From positions 1 to 64,000 of the forward strand of contig NZ_JAKFZS010000029.1 of the NCBI RefSeq assembly GCF_021654285.1: a DNA stretch of 64,000 nucleotides, in the 5' to 3' direction. The stretch comes from Pseudoalteromonas luteoviolacea (GTDB lineage: Bacteria > Pseudomonadota > Gammaproteobacteria > Enterobacterales > Alteromonadaceae). Of this stretch, positions 15,964 to 24,019 are shown one piece after another (the stretch's first letter is position 1; every line of letters begins with the position of its first letter). Position numbers and translations under genes: made by a program. The notes beneath the pieces are model-generated. The model saw nothing but the letters and a program-made list of their open reading frames with translations. It did no database searches and had not been told where the DNA came from.

Positions 15964-17304
15964 TTATTTGCGGCTTTCGTAGATTTTGGCGGTGTTGAGT
16001 CCGGAGGTCTTTTTCTCTTTGTCGATGACGACGCGAGAATTGTCAGCATTTTCATCTGACTCGGCTCGGGTCTCATGGATGGCAGTCCCCACCAATTTGG
16101 CGGGATTACTAAGGTCTGCCATCAGTGCGTCAAAGCTGCCCGACAAACCCGACGCAGCGAGCGTGTCTTTTAGCTCTTTAGCAGCGTCAATTTGCGCTTT
16201 GACTTGATCCATCGTTACTCCTTTAGTTAATAGAGTTGCGGTCAGTGCTGGCAAGCTTGCATCAGCGCATAACTTCACTACATCAGCGGCCGCATCAAGG
16301 GCCATCTTCTGAGGCGGGTTGATTGCTTCAATCACGTCAGGGCGATTTTCAGTTAATGTAGCAAGCAAAGCGGTGGCGCTCATTTGCTCGGCATTGGGTA
16401 ATACCAAGTTAAACTCGGCGTTTCCTTCTGAGGCTGCTGTATTACCAGACATAGTATGTTTACCTTTTTTGTTTCTTAATTCACTGATCACACTTTCAAG
16501 TGAGCCAAGGCGTGAGGCCATTTTTTTGTTGACAGCCTCTTGACCGACTAAAAGTCCGCCCTGACCAAAATGCGTGAGCACATGATCGGTTGAGACATTC
16601 ATATTGCGTGCGACACGATTTATGAATACTTCTCCGAGCTGATCGACAACTTTTTGATTGGCAGCTTTGCCCTCATCGCTAAACGCATCTTGTCGTTTGT
16701 TTGGGCTTTGGCTTGAGACAATTTCGAGCCGTTCGCGCTTGTTGTTTTCGTCTGGCTTAATGCGCTCTAGGGTCATGACAACACCGACCGAGCCAAGCAT
16801 TGCTGTAGCGTCAATTACTAACTCGTCACACGCACTGGCTATCCAATAAATTGCTGACGCACCAGTGCCGCCGACATAGCCGATAATGGGTTTTTTACCG
16901 CGAGCGTTATAAATCATTTCAGCGATTTCGTGTATGCCGTTGGCATCGCCGCCGGGAGAGTCGAAATTCATGACAATCCCGCTCACTTGCGTATCGTTTA
17001 ATGCTTTATTGAAGTTTTTACCTAGCGCCTCGGTTGAGATACCTCCGCAAACGTCATCAAACATGCTGGCATAGCGACTGATCACCCCTTTTACTTGGAT
17101 AAGCGCCACCCCTCCCTCACGCATTTCCATAATAGGCGATACTTGCTTACCTGCTTTAGCAGTTACAGCGTTAATTTCTGATAACTTAAAACCCTCAAAG
17201 TCGGTGTCATCACGGGCAGCAATATCACCTATGGCGCTAAGTGTGCTTTGGTCAATTGCCCACGGCCTTGCCATTAAATAGTTGAGTGCTAGTTGCTTTT
17301 TCAC
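15964..17304 (-). CDS. S49-family head maturation protease and scaffold (gpC-like)
   Basis: The protein has 446 residues. Residues 50-285 form a ClpP/SppA fold: IVMNFDSPGGDA (about 100-110), GASAIYWIASACDE (catalytic Ser near 150) and a Lys further on. The last part (300-440) is Ala-rich and helical and probably works as the scaffold, as Nu3 does inside lambda C. An internal ATG at about 16,450 (MSGNTAASEG, with AGGTAAAC upstream) would make the free scaffold. The start overlaps the portal stop as ATGA. Confidence 0.9.
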   Translation of the reverse strand: MKKQLALNYLMARPWAIDQSTLSAIGDIAARDDTDFEGFKLSEINAVTAKAGKQVSPIMEMREGGVALIQVKGVISRYASMFDDVCGGISTEALGKNFNKALNDTQVSGIVMNFDSPGGDANGIHEIAEMIYNARGKKPIIGYVGGTGASAIYWIASACDELVIDATAMLGSVGVVMTLERIKPDENNKRERLEIVSSQSPNKRQDAFSDEGKAANQKVVDQLGEVFINRVARNMNVSTDHVLTHFGQGGLLVGQEAVNKKMASRLGSLESVISELRNKKGKHTMSGNTAASEGNAEFNLVLPNAEQMSATALLATLTENRPDVIEAINPPQKMALDAAADVVKLCADASLPALTATLLTKGVTMDQVKAQIDAAKELKDTLAASGLSGSFDALMADLSNPAKLVGTAIHETRAESDENADNSRVVIDKEKKTSGLNTAKIYESRK

Positions 17305-18782
17305 TCTGATTGACCTCCGTTTGGTTGTGCAAATAAGCCAGTTAACTCGGTTGGGTTTATATTGTGCTTTTCACAAATGCTCTGCCATTCAGCAATTGCC
17401 TCGGCATTGCGTTCCATGTTTTCGGTCAGATCTTGTCCGTACTCTGCAGCTTCACTTTCGAGGTTAGAGTGCTGTGAGTTAACAGCTTTCATACGGGCAT
17501 TAATATCTTGCTCTGGGTGTAAGTGCTTAAACGCATCAGGACGTATATCAAGCGCTAAATAAAACCATTGATCGAGATTATAATTTGGCGCACTCACCAC
17601 CCCTGTAGCGATTGCAGTTTCAACAAACCAGCGCCAGATGCCGAGCGCCAGTTGAAAGCCTGACAAATTGGTTTGCGCAAAACTGATATCTCGTCGGTAC
17701 TCGTTCATAAACGCCCGCACTAAGCGATCGTTTAAGCCCGACCAATCACCCGTTAATAGCGCATGAGGTATGTCTTGACCTGCGGCCAGCATGAGTGATT
17801 GCCAGCGCACCCAATCTTTATACCCTTGACCTGTGTTATCCCCATCAAATAACTCAAGCCTTTCACCTGGTACACCGCGCAACATCGTACCCGCCTCTAG
17901 TCGCTCAACAGAGTCATACCCGCCTGACTCGCCATCATCGAATAAGGGGCGCCCTGTGGCTGAACAGTACTCGTCTTCTTCACCTATGTCTTCACGATAT
18001 AAAAAACCTGTGAACGCTGAGCGTTCTTTTTTCCGGGTCAGTTCGGCCGCATCGTATTCTTTGAAGTCGCGGTCTTTTTCAAGGGCGGCGGCGGTTTCGA
18101 CCTCGGCACGTACTTGGCTTGGCCGAGACGGAAAGTAATGATGTATAACATCACGCGCAGAGACGCGTTCTAGGTCGTGTAAACTGGCTGACTCTAGCCC
18201 GTCTTGTGGGTGTGAGCGATAAAACCAGTAAGCAACTTTTACACGACCATGAAATTCAACGCCCTGTACAATGCGCTTGCTCTTACTGAGCCGACGATTA
18301 AAGTTCACCGGGCACATTTCAGACTCGTAAAGCTCAACCTGTACGGGCACTTTTAAGCCTGAGTTAATGCGCCGATTAATGCGCCTGACAAATACCTCGC
18401 CCGCCGTTTTGCGTGCTTGAACGGCAATTTTCAAGATTGCACCAAAATTGAAGTTACCCCAAGGATCGAGCTGCTTGCTGGTTACTTTCCAAAGCGCGTT
18501 AATGTCTTTTTTAAATTCGGTGTCTTTGCAGGTTGAAAGTAAAGTAAACCCACGTCCCACTTCACTGGTGACATTTTTATTTATGGCACTGCGCAGTAAT
18601 AGCGAGTTGCGATAACCGTGTCGAGTGCGATTGCGCAGGGTATTACCCGCTGACGCAATGGCGCGATTTGGCCCCATTGACGGCGCATGGATTTGACTAT
18701 TTACACGGCGACCTGCGGCTTCATAAGCGCTACTGGCTTTGATTATCGGCTCACCATCTAGGCCAATGATTTTGCCTTGCAT
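17301..18782 (-). CDS. Portal protein (lambda gpB family)
   Basis: The protein has 493 residues, against 533 in lambda. It shows the gpB pattern: AGNTLRNRTRHGYRNS near the N-terminus, AGEVFVRRI about residue 125, DVIHHYFPSRPSQVR near 215, and GDWSGLNDRLVRAF about 340. It forms the dodecameric ring for DNA packaging. It lies between gpW and the protease gene, which it overlaps by four bases. Confidence 0.93.
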   Translation of the reverse strand: MQGKIIGLDGEPIIKASSAYEAAGRRVNSQIHAPSMGPNRAIASAGNTLRNRTRHGYRNSLLLRSAINKNVTSEVGRGFTLLSTCKDTEFKKDINALWKVTSKQLDPWGNFNFGAILKIAVQARKTAGEVFVRRINRRINSGLKVPVQVELYESEMCPVNFNRRLSKSKRIVQGVEFHGRVKVAYWFYRSHPQDGLESASLHDLERVSARDVIHHYFPSRPSQVRAEVETAAALEKDRDFKEYDAAELTRKKERSAFTGFLYREDIGEEDEYCSATGRPLFDDGESGGYDSVERLEAGTMLRGVPGERLELFDGDNTGQGYKDWVRWQSLMLAAGQDIPHALLTGDWSGLNDRLVRAFMNEYRRDISFAQTNLSGFQLALGIWRWFVETAIATGVVSAPNYNLDQWFYLALDIRPDAFKHLHPEQDINARMKAVNSQHSNLESEAAEYGQDLTENMERNAEAIAEWQSICEKHNINPTELTGLFAQPNGGQSE

Positions 18783-18784
18783 AA

Positions 18785-19000
18785 TTAAAACCTCCGAGAT
18801 AAACGCGTGACCATCGCAGGGCCATACGGGCCAGATTTACGGCCCGCTTTTTTCGCCAGCACATTAGCAATATGACGGCGGGCTGTTTTTAAATCACCTA
18901 TTGAACGATAGACTACTTTTTTGCCGTCAATTTCGACGCTCAATTCAGCGCTGGCAATGGCTGAATCAAGCTCATCTAAATCATTTTGAGATAATGCCAT
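18785..19000 (-). CDS. Head-tail joining protein gpW
   Basis: The protein has 71 residues, with the gpW pattern of two helices around a beta hairpin: LDELDSAIASAEL, then VYRSIGDLKTARRHIA. The basic C-terminus ends RLSRRF. gpW fills the portal channel after packaging and prepares for FII binding. Its start overlaps the terminase stop by one base. Confidence 0.85.
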   Translation of the reverse strand: MALSQNDLDELDSAIASAELSVEIDGKKVVYRSIGDLKTARRHIANVLAKKAGRKSGPYGPAMVTRLSRRF

Positions 19001-21081
19001 TACACACTCGTTCGTCTACGCCTACGCCGCACTGGCGTGACGGGTTGATGCTCAACGCTCAGTAACTCGGGATTACAGTCTTGCGGTAAGGCCCACGGTG
19101 GTGGGTTTTGCCAGTCTGTAATACGGTCAGCTTTGCGCTCGTAAATAATCGCCCAGCAATACACAAACAGGTCAAACGCCTCGTTGCGTGCATGAGCGTG
19201 TGGCTTCTTCCACTTACCGTCTGCACCACGCTCCTCAACGGTTAATTCGTCGAAAAATGATTCAGGTAGCCAGTCGGGAAAATGGATGTATCTCGGGCCT
19301 ACATCATCACGTGACAATGCGTTCTGTACAGTGTCTTTGATTTTGTCTGTTAGCAATAAGTAAACTGGAACGTCGCCAAGTGCTTTGGCTTTTCGATCTT
19401 TCCGTTTAGTGTTGTCAGGATGGCTTTTTTCTATCACTGCGGTGTCTTTACCACCCTTACCATCTCGACCTTTAACTAGCATAAAGCGCCTTGATAGCCT
19501 GCTCTTTTTTAATTTTCGATAGTATTGATAAGCCATATCAGTGACACCATCCTCACCACCTGAGTCGCACGCGGTATGCAATATCGGCATATAGCGACCT
19601 GAGCCGTCGGCAAGCGGGTAGTTTTTTTTGATCACCTTTTCAGTAACAAGGTCCCAATCTTCCAAATAGGCGCTAGGTTTTACCCTTACGAATTTATCTG
19701 GTTTTTCAGGATTTTGTCGTTTTGACTTTTCAATATTAAATCTATCAATGACGGTACTTTGTAAATCTTCACCCCAACCCAGCACCATAACCTCAAAACG
19801 CGCCTTTTTACCGCCCTGAATATCTACCGAGGCTGTTAAAAACCGCACCTCTTCTGGTACCTCTTTACAGCCATAATCTCGTCGGCGGTCCATAAGCTCA
19901 TTCGCACTACGATCTTGGTCTTTTGGTGGTAAAAATGGCAGGCCTTGGTCTGTATTAACCGTTGTTTGCAGGTCATGCATTTCACCTGTTGATTCATATA
20001 CCTGCATTGCCGCAAGGTACTTATAAACTAGCTCATTCCATGTTTGGAAAGCTGCTGTCGGACCTTTTTGCCAAAAGCTAGCTATATGAGTGTCTTTACG
20101 CTCGCCGTGTAGCTGCCCGTTTTGGTCTACCGCACACCCCTCAGGCACCCATACCCCTCTTTTGTTGAGGCACCACTTTAGGGATTTACCGCGCTCTAAT
20201 GGCTTCTTTTCTTGATGCATTGCACCGCAATGAGGGCAGGCCAAAAAAACCTCTTTGGATGCTTTTCCGGGATCTTGTATCTCTTCATCCCATGTGAGCA
20301 ATTTGAACTCGGGCTCAAAGTGATCACCACACTCTGGGCATTGCCAAAAGAATAAGCGTCTATCACCTAAGTTATAGAGTGAAAGAATACCGGGTGTTGG
20401 CGGCGCCTCATGCGGCGAACTTACTCGATACGTTGAGTCTGTAACATAAAAACCCGGAGAGCTTTCGGCCATTGTCATGCCTGAAGACATAAAGGACTGC
20501 GTCCGTTTTGATGCTTGGAAATATGTAGAGCCATCACCCCCAACATTAAGCGGAATTCGATCGTAATCGGTTATTGCTACTCTCTTGTAAGTAGATGAGG
20601 CAAATATATTTTTACTAGGCCATCCAATTTTTAGAAAGTTACCAGCTTTGAAAAACTTGCTATGGATATTGTTATCATGCGCTCGTGGAGATAACGCGGC
20701 GCGCACCTCGGGACTAGCATTAAACCCTCTATCTAACCGCTTTTGACTATGCTCTGCGGCTTTTTCTTTACTTATCTGAACAAGTAAAAAATCAGCTGGA
20801 TCATTTACGATAGTATCCATAACCCACGCATCCACTAGCGACACCGATTTTGCTGTCCTAGCTGGACCTACAAATATTGTTGAGGTATATCGGCGAGACT
20901 TCAATGTATCCATTGGTTCTGCCATATAGGGAGTTAAATCTCCATCCCATGGAACCATGGCGTTTCCAAGCTCAACATATAGTAAGCGCCTTGCGCTTTG
21001 CGATAACGGCTCACGATTCGGGGGCTTTACGATCTCCGCTACATTTACCCGAGTATGGCTAGCTCTAGCGTAACTACTCAT
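19000..21081 (-). CDS. Terminase large subunit, GpA family
   Basis: The protein has 693 residues (lambda gpA 641). Near residue 70 is FVGPARTAKSVSLVD, the Walker A region. Two CxxC pairs lie in the zinc-like segment: CPECG near 250 and CPHCG near 285. The endonuclease part has TASVDIQGGK near 415 and ACDSGGEDG near 508. It packages DNA from cos together with the small subunit upstream and nicks the cos site found at 21,852. Confidence 0.94.
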   Translation of the reverse strand: MSSYARASHTRVNVAEIVKPPNREPLSQSARRLLYVELGNAMVPWDGDLTPYMAEPMDTLKSRRYTSTIFVGPARTAKSVSLVDAWVMDTIVNDPADFLLVQISKEKAAEHSQKRLDRGFNASPEVRAALSPRAHDNNIHSKFFKAGNFLKIGWPSKNIFASSTYKRVAITDYDRIPLNVGGDGSTYFQASKRTQSFMSSGMTMAESSPGFYVTDSTYRVSSPHEAPPTPGILSLYNLGDRRLFFWQCPECGDHFEPEFKLLTWDEEIQDPGKASKEVFLACPHCGAMHQEKKPLERGKSLKWCLNKRGVWVPEGCAVDQNGQLHGERKDTHIASFWQKGPTAAFQTWNELVYKYLAAMQVYESTGEMHDLQTTVNTDQGLPFLPPKDQDRSANELMDRRRDYGCKEVPEEVRFLTASVDIQGGKKARFEVMVLGWGEDLQSTVIDRFNIEKSKRQNPEKPDKFVRVKPSAYLEDWDLVTEKVIKKNYPLADGSGRYMPILHTACDSGGEDGVTDMAYQYYRKLKKSRLSRRFMLVKGRDGKGGKDTAVIEKSHPDNTKRKDRKAKALGDVPVYLLLTDKIKDTVQNALSRDDVGPRYIHFPDWLPESFFDELTVEERGADGKWKKPHAHARNEAFDLFVYCWAIIYERKADRITDWQNPPPWALPQDCNPELLSVEHQPVTPVRRRRRRTSV

Positions 21082-21574
21082 CTGGTGTTATCTCAATTAG
21101 CTTGTTGTACATCTCATCGCGACATTTATCCCCCTCTTTCTCCAGCAACTCTAATTGTTCTGGTGTGAACAGGCCGGTCCTTTCCATTTTATCTGGGAGA
21201 TTATCGAAAAAATTAACTACAACACTGAGAGAGAAATACAAGTCTTTTCTATAATCGCTATCAGGGATTAGCTCACCAATTTCCTCTTCAAACTTCAGTC
21301 TTTCTCGCTCTGATTGAAAATAGTCTTTTCTATCTTTTGGGAGCATTTTTGAAGGGTTGAGGAAATCATCATCACCTGTATTTCGCTCACTTGAAAACAG
21401 AGCAGGGCCAACATCAACTAACGCATAAACATCTACACCAGCACGCTTGCCTGACGGTTTCACTTTACTACTGCGCAATCGCTTTCTAACAGTTTCTCGA
21501 TGCAGCCCAAATGCTTCAGCTAGTCGCGTGATATTCCATGCATTTGAATCACCTATGTTGGATATGTTGCTCAT
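21074..21574 (-). CDS. Terminase small subunit, DUF1441/Nu1-like
   Basis: The protein has 166 residues. Residues 12-35 form an HTH (ITRLAEAFGLHRETVRKRL), the cos-binding winged helix of Nu1-type subunits. The middle is charged, and the last 60 residues are helical for oligomer formation and large-subunit contact. The start overlaps the 60-residue HTH gene as ATGA, and the stop overlaps the large subunit by eight bases. Confidence 0.85.
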   Translation of the reverse strand: MSNISNIGDSNAWNITRLAEAFGLHRETVRKRLRSSKVKPSGKRAGVDVYALVDVGPALFSSERNTGDDDFLNPSKMLPKDRKDYFQSERERLKFEEEIGELIPDSDYRKDLYFSLSVVVNFFDNLPDKMERTGLFTPEQLELLEKEGDKCRDEMYNKLIEITPDE

Positions 21575-21753
21575 GCAGATTTAAAAATTGCTGGTCCAGC
21601 TTTACGCATATCGTAGACATTCACCCCCGCTATACGCTGTGAGGGGTGAACGCTTGATGCAATCAAGCGGTCCCTAATCGTCTTTCGAGACAAATCAAAC
21701 ATGCCGGACATTTGGCTGATGTTTAAGTGACGCAAAGCTAACTTTTTACTCAT
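21571..21753 (-). CDS. Small HTH protein, paralogue of the terminase small subunit N-terminus
   Basis: The protein has 60 residues with a good AAGGTGG site before ATG at 21753. ISQMSGMFDLSRKTIRDRL aligns with the HTH of the following terminase subunit, and the next part (AGVNVYDMRKAGPAIF) aligns with its AGVDVYALVDVGPALF. It is therefore a stand-alone copy of the DNA-binding domain. It might bind cosB sites together with, or in competition with, the full subunit. That role is inferred. Confidence 0.75.
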   Translation of the reverse strand: MSKKLALRHLNISQMSGMFDLSRKTIRDRLIASSVHPSQRIAGVNVYDMRKAGPAIFKSA

Positions 21754-21851
21754 TTCGCCACCTTAATATTTATTAAAATCAATTGACTAACCACCTAACT
21801 GGTAAAGGTGGTGGCGGCCCATGCAAAACCGAAAATTATTTAAAAACCGCG

Positions 21852-21863
21852 AGGTTGCTCCCC
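21852..21863 (-). other. cos site (cosN) of the phage, lambda-like
   Basis: On the minus strand GGGGAGCAACCT is followed by CGCGGTTTTT, against GGGCGGCGACCT followed by CGCGGGTTTT in lambda. The flanks form imperfect two-fold symmetry (AACCACGGGG and CCTCGCGGTT agree at eight of ten positions), as expected for the nicked site. An ATAATTTTCGG stretch further on also resembles lambda. The site lies about 100 bp before the HTH and terminase genes, the same place as lambda cos. The remaining 21,754-21,850 would be cosB. Confidence 0.75.
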
Positions 21864-21907
21864 GTGGTTGATCTCCAACTCTCTAGGGTCCCCGAGCTCA
21901 TAATGTT

Positions 21908-22144
21908 TCACTTTGATGAGTTGCTTATTAGCTTGTCTAACTTCCGCTCTATTGAATCCAGTCGCTTTTCCACTCGCGCTAGATCTTCCTTTCGCTGCTC
22001 TTGTATATGCACTATCTGTGTTGTGTTTGTTGTTATGCGCTTATCCATGTCAGATAGAAACCACAGACAAGATACCAGTAGAGTTATTGTTGTAATGATA
22101 TGAGCTACATTGATTTCTTTTTTCATGTGCCATTGCCCATTCAT
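21908..22144 (-). CDS. Membrane-anchored coiled-coil protein of the lysis cassette
   Basis: This 78-residue protein starts at ATG 22144, overlapping the holin stop as ATGA, with AGGGAG eight bases upstream. One membrane helix (residues 12-30) is followed by a charged coiled coil (about 40-73). The layout fits a small i-spanin or an accessory holin, and it follows the holin gene directly. No o-spanin lipoprotein is visible nearby, so the spanin assignment is uncertain. Confidence 0.7.
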   Translation of the reverse strand: MNGQWHMKKEINVAHIITTITLLVSCLWFLSDMDKRITTNTTQIVHIQEQRKEDLARVEKRLDSIERKLDKLISNSSK

Positions 22145-22539
22145 TTAGTTACTCCCTTTATCTTTTCTATAGTACGAAGACCTGCAAGACCTAACATGCC
22201 AAGGGTTAATTCAAGCATTACATCTAGCGGCAATACTGGCGCGCCAATGCCAGGTAATAACCATTGCAGTATTGGATTAATAACAAAAGCGAATAGAAAG
22301 CCGAGACCACATACCCACATTAAGAATGGTCTTGCTCCAGCTACGAACCGACTGCGATGCGATGCTTGCACTGAATTAATGTGCGCTTGTATCTCTCTTT
22401 GCTTGTTGAGAAGTCGTGTTTTAATTGCCTGCTGCTCAAGCACTTCTTCTTCACTGATGTATAGCTCATCTATAATATTGCTTACTGCTTGAAGGGGTTC
22501 TTTTGTTGCAACTGAAAAGATATTTGATAACCAGGTCAC
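22141..22539 (-). CDS. Holin, 3TM type
   Basis: I chose GTG at 22539 (132 residues), where the endolysin stop forms TAGTG and GGGGGAG lies eight bases upstream. A longer reading to 22608 would overlap the endolysin by 70 bp. A cytoplasmic helix (about 15-65, with EEEVLEQQAIKTRLLNKQRE) is followed by a membrane region with ARPFLMWVCGLGFLFAFVI and a second hydrophobic pair, typical of gene-transfer-release 3TM holins. It would open the inner membrane for the endolysin. Confidence 0.82.
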   Translation of the reverse strand: MTWLSNIFSVATKEPLQAVSNIIDELYISEEEVLEQQAIKTRLLNKQREIQAHINSVQASHRSRFVAGARPFLMWVCGLGFLFAFVINPILQWLLPGIGAPVLPLDVMLELTLGMLGLAGLRTIEKIKGVTK

Positions 22540-22955
22540 TATTGCCACTCCCCCGATTCCATTTGTAGTGCCAGCGCTTTGGCTCGTTCTGGTGTTTGTT
22601 TCGCCCACAAGCTATTAAGCATTTCGTTAGCTGCTAATTCATAATCACACAATTGCGCATGTTTGAGCATTCGTTTAAAACCCTTAAACCCATTGAAGCC
22701 CATTTGATATGTCATATTGATAAATACAGCCTGCCTAGCCGGTACCATGTTTGCGTACCATGGAACAGCGTTAGCTAATCGCATTCGAATACCTTCTATG
22801 CGCATAGAGAGAATCAGCTCGGCTTCTTCTTTGCTGATACCACCGCTTTCTAAATTAAAGCCATAGCCTATAGTTAGCTTTTTACCTGTGCAGTGGTAAG
22901 GGAGCTGTCTGTAGCCTTCATGTGCTTTTATCTGTTCTATGCAATTCATAGACAT
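22539..22955 (-). CDS. Endolysin, GH24 lysozyme
   Basis: The protein has 138 residues. The catalytic Glu is in KAHEGYRQLPYHC (E13), the Cys sits where T4 lysozyme has Asp20, and the Thr is in LTIGYGFN. The Cys variant is common in this phage branch. There is no signal or anchor segment, so the protein depends on the holin. It is the first gene of the lysis cassette, with the holin starting at its stop. Confidence 0.92.
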   Translation of the reverse strand: MSMNCIEQIKAHEGYRQLPYHCTGKKLTIGYGFNLESGGISKEEAELILSMRIEGIRMRLANAVPWYANMVPARQAVFINMTYQMGFNGFKGFKRMLKHAQLCDYELAANEMLNSLWAKQTPERAKALALQMESGEWQ

Positions 22956-23039
22956 GTTTAATCCTGCATATGTTTATATTCATGAAAGAAAAGGAGCCGC
23001 ATCCATGCGCACTCATTGACTCAAAGGAAAGCCTCTTAA

Positions 23040-23711
23040 TTACTCTGGTTCTTGCTTTAACCTGTTTAGCGCTGCGTTGTACCAGTGCGGGTCAAGTTCA
23101 AATCCAATAAAGTTACGTCCTGTTTCTCTACATGCCACCGCCGCCGTTCCGCTTCCTGTAAACATATCTACAACCAATGCATTTTCAGTTGTTGTTTCGC
23201 ATATCAGTTTTTTAAATAACTCGACTGGCTTTTCTGCTGGATGATCTGTCGCTCTGTTTTGTGGCGCTACTCGTTTGCATTGCCATATATCGGAAAGAGA
23301 GCGGTTAGGAATAACGGCATCTTTCATGCCCACGAACACGGCTAATTCGTATCGTGGTCTGAGGGCTTTCTTTGGCCCAGTGCCTAAGCATTGCTTATCC
23401 CAAACTAGAACAGAAGTTATCGATAAACCTAAGTCAGCAAGTGTCTTGGTTATTACTGGCATAGAGCGCCAATTGCAGAAAGAGACTAAATAGCCGGTGT
23501 CTTTCAGTATGCGCTTTGCCTGTTCAAACCATGACTTATAGAAGTGCGTTACATTCATCCAATCAGCCCACGAACCTACGCGTGATGGCTTACCAATACT
23601 GCTGGCGCCAATAAGGTATGGGGGATCTGTTAGGACCAAATCAACCGTGCTATCTGGAATGTTTTTGCTTTCTTCTACACAGTCGCCATTAATGAGTTTT
23701 ATGTCTGTCAT
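23040..23711 (-). CDS. DNA adenine (N6) or N4-cytosine methyltransferase, beta type
   Basis: The protein has 223 residues. Motif IV TDPPYLIG lies at about 28-35, and the AdoMet part DMFTGSGTAAVACRETGRNFIGFELD follows near the end, so the order is beta class. DPPY favours adenine as target, though N4-cytosine is possible. The start ATG at 23711 lies inside com, directly behind a 7-bp hairpin that includes the bases around AAGG. This suggests controlled translation as for Mu mom. Modification may protect the packaged DNA. Confidence 0.9.
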   Translation of the reverse strand: MTDIKLINGDCVEESKNIPDSTVDLVLTDPPYLIGASSIGKPSRVGSWADWMNVTHFYKSWFEQAKRILKDTGYLVSFCNWRSMPVITKTLADLGLSITSVLVWDKQCLGTGPKKALRPRYELAVFVGMKDAVIPNRSLSDIWQCKRVAPQNRATDHPAEKPVELFKKLICETTTENALVVDMFTGSGTAAVACRETGRNFIGFELDPHWYNAALNRLKQEPE

Positions 23712-23844
23712 GCGTCACCTTGGGGTCGTGACGCTCTTGGCGTTCTGCGGTTGTAGTTGTTTTACAGTGGGGGCATTTAATCTCCACTTTGCCTACTTCT
23801 AATCTGCAAAGTAGCTTGCCGCAAGTACATCTAATATCTTGCAT
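23689..23844 (-). CDS. com: Com-like zinc-finger translational regulator
   Basis: This is a 51-residue protein, too short for usual gene callers. It has CTC near residues 6-8, a further Cys at 13 and CPHC (23-26), and it begins MQDIRCTCGKLL, much like Mu Com (MKxIRCxxCxxLL...IKCPRC). In Mu, Com opens a hairpin on mom mRNA. Here com overlaps the start of a DNA methyltransferase by 23 bases, and that start has a similar hairpin. The start is ATG at 23844 with GGTGATAT upstream. Family membership is by motif. Confidence 0.78.
   Translation of the reverse strand: MQDIRCTCGKLLCRLEVGKVEIKCPHCKTTTTAERQERHDPKVTHDRHKTH
23712..23734 (-). promoter_or_regulatory. mRNA hairpin covering the methyltransferase ribosome site
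   Basis: GCGTCAC pairs with GTGACGC, with a nine-base loop holding the AAG of the AAGG ribosome site. The 3' arm ends right at the ATG at 23711. The hairpin is inside com and is in the same place as the translation-inhibitor stem of Mu com-mom. Confidence 0.65.
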
Positions 23845-23858
23845 ATATCACCAATAAA

Positions 23859-23882
23859 AAACCCCACTTGATAACGGGGTTT
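23859..23882 (-). terminator. Intrinsic terminator before com
   Basis: AAACCCC and GGGGTTT pair over a ten-base loop, with further U residues on the minus strand (GGGGTTTTTTATT). It would stop leftward transcripts from the nuclease gene just upstream of com, so the com-methyltransferase pair probably has separate or anti-terminated expression. Confidence 0.7.
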
Positions 23883-23970
23883 ATATATAAGGTTTGTTTT
23901 TATATAACTCTCGCGAGTGTATTTAAATTATGCCAGATTTAAGGGATAAAAAAAGGCCAGTTTTAGTGCA

Positions 23971-23995
23971 TGAAGCGCCATATGTGGCGCATTCA
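23971..23995 (-). terminator. Hairpin behind the nuclease gene
   Basis: GCGCCA and TGGCGC pair over TATG, with outer TGAA/TTCA pairs and one bulge. It lies 24 bases behind the stop of the nuclease-like gene. There is no strong U tract directly after it, though GGCC and seven T follow 30 bases later. Confidence 0.4.
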
Positions 23996-24019
23996 TCCAC
24001 CAAAAATAAATCATGATAG

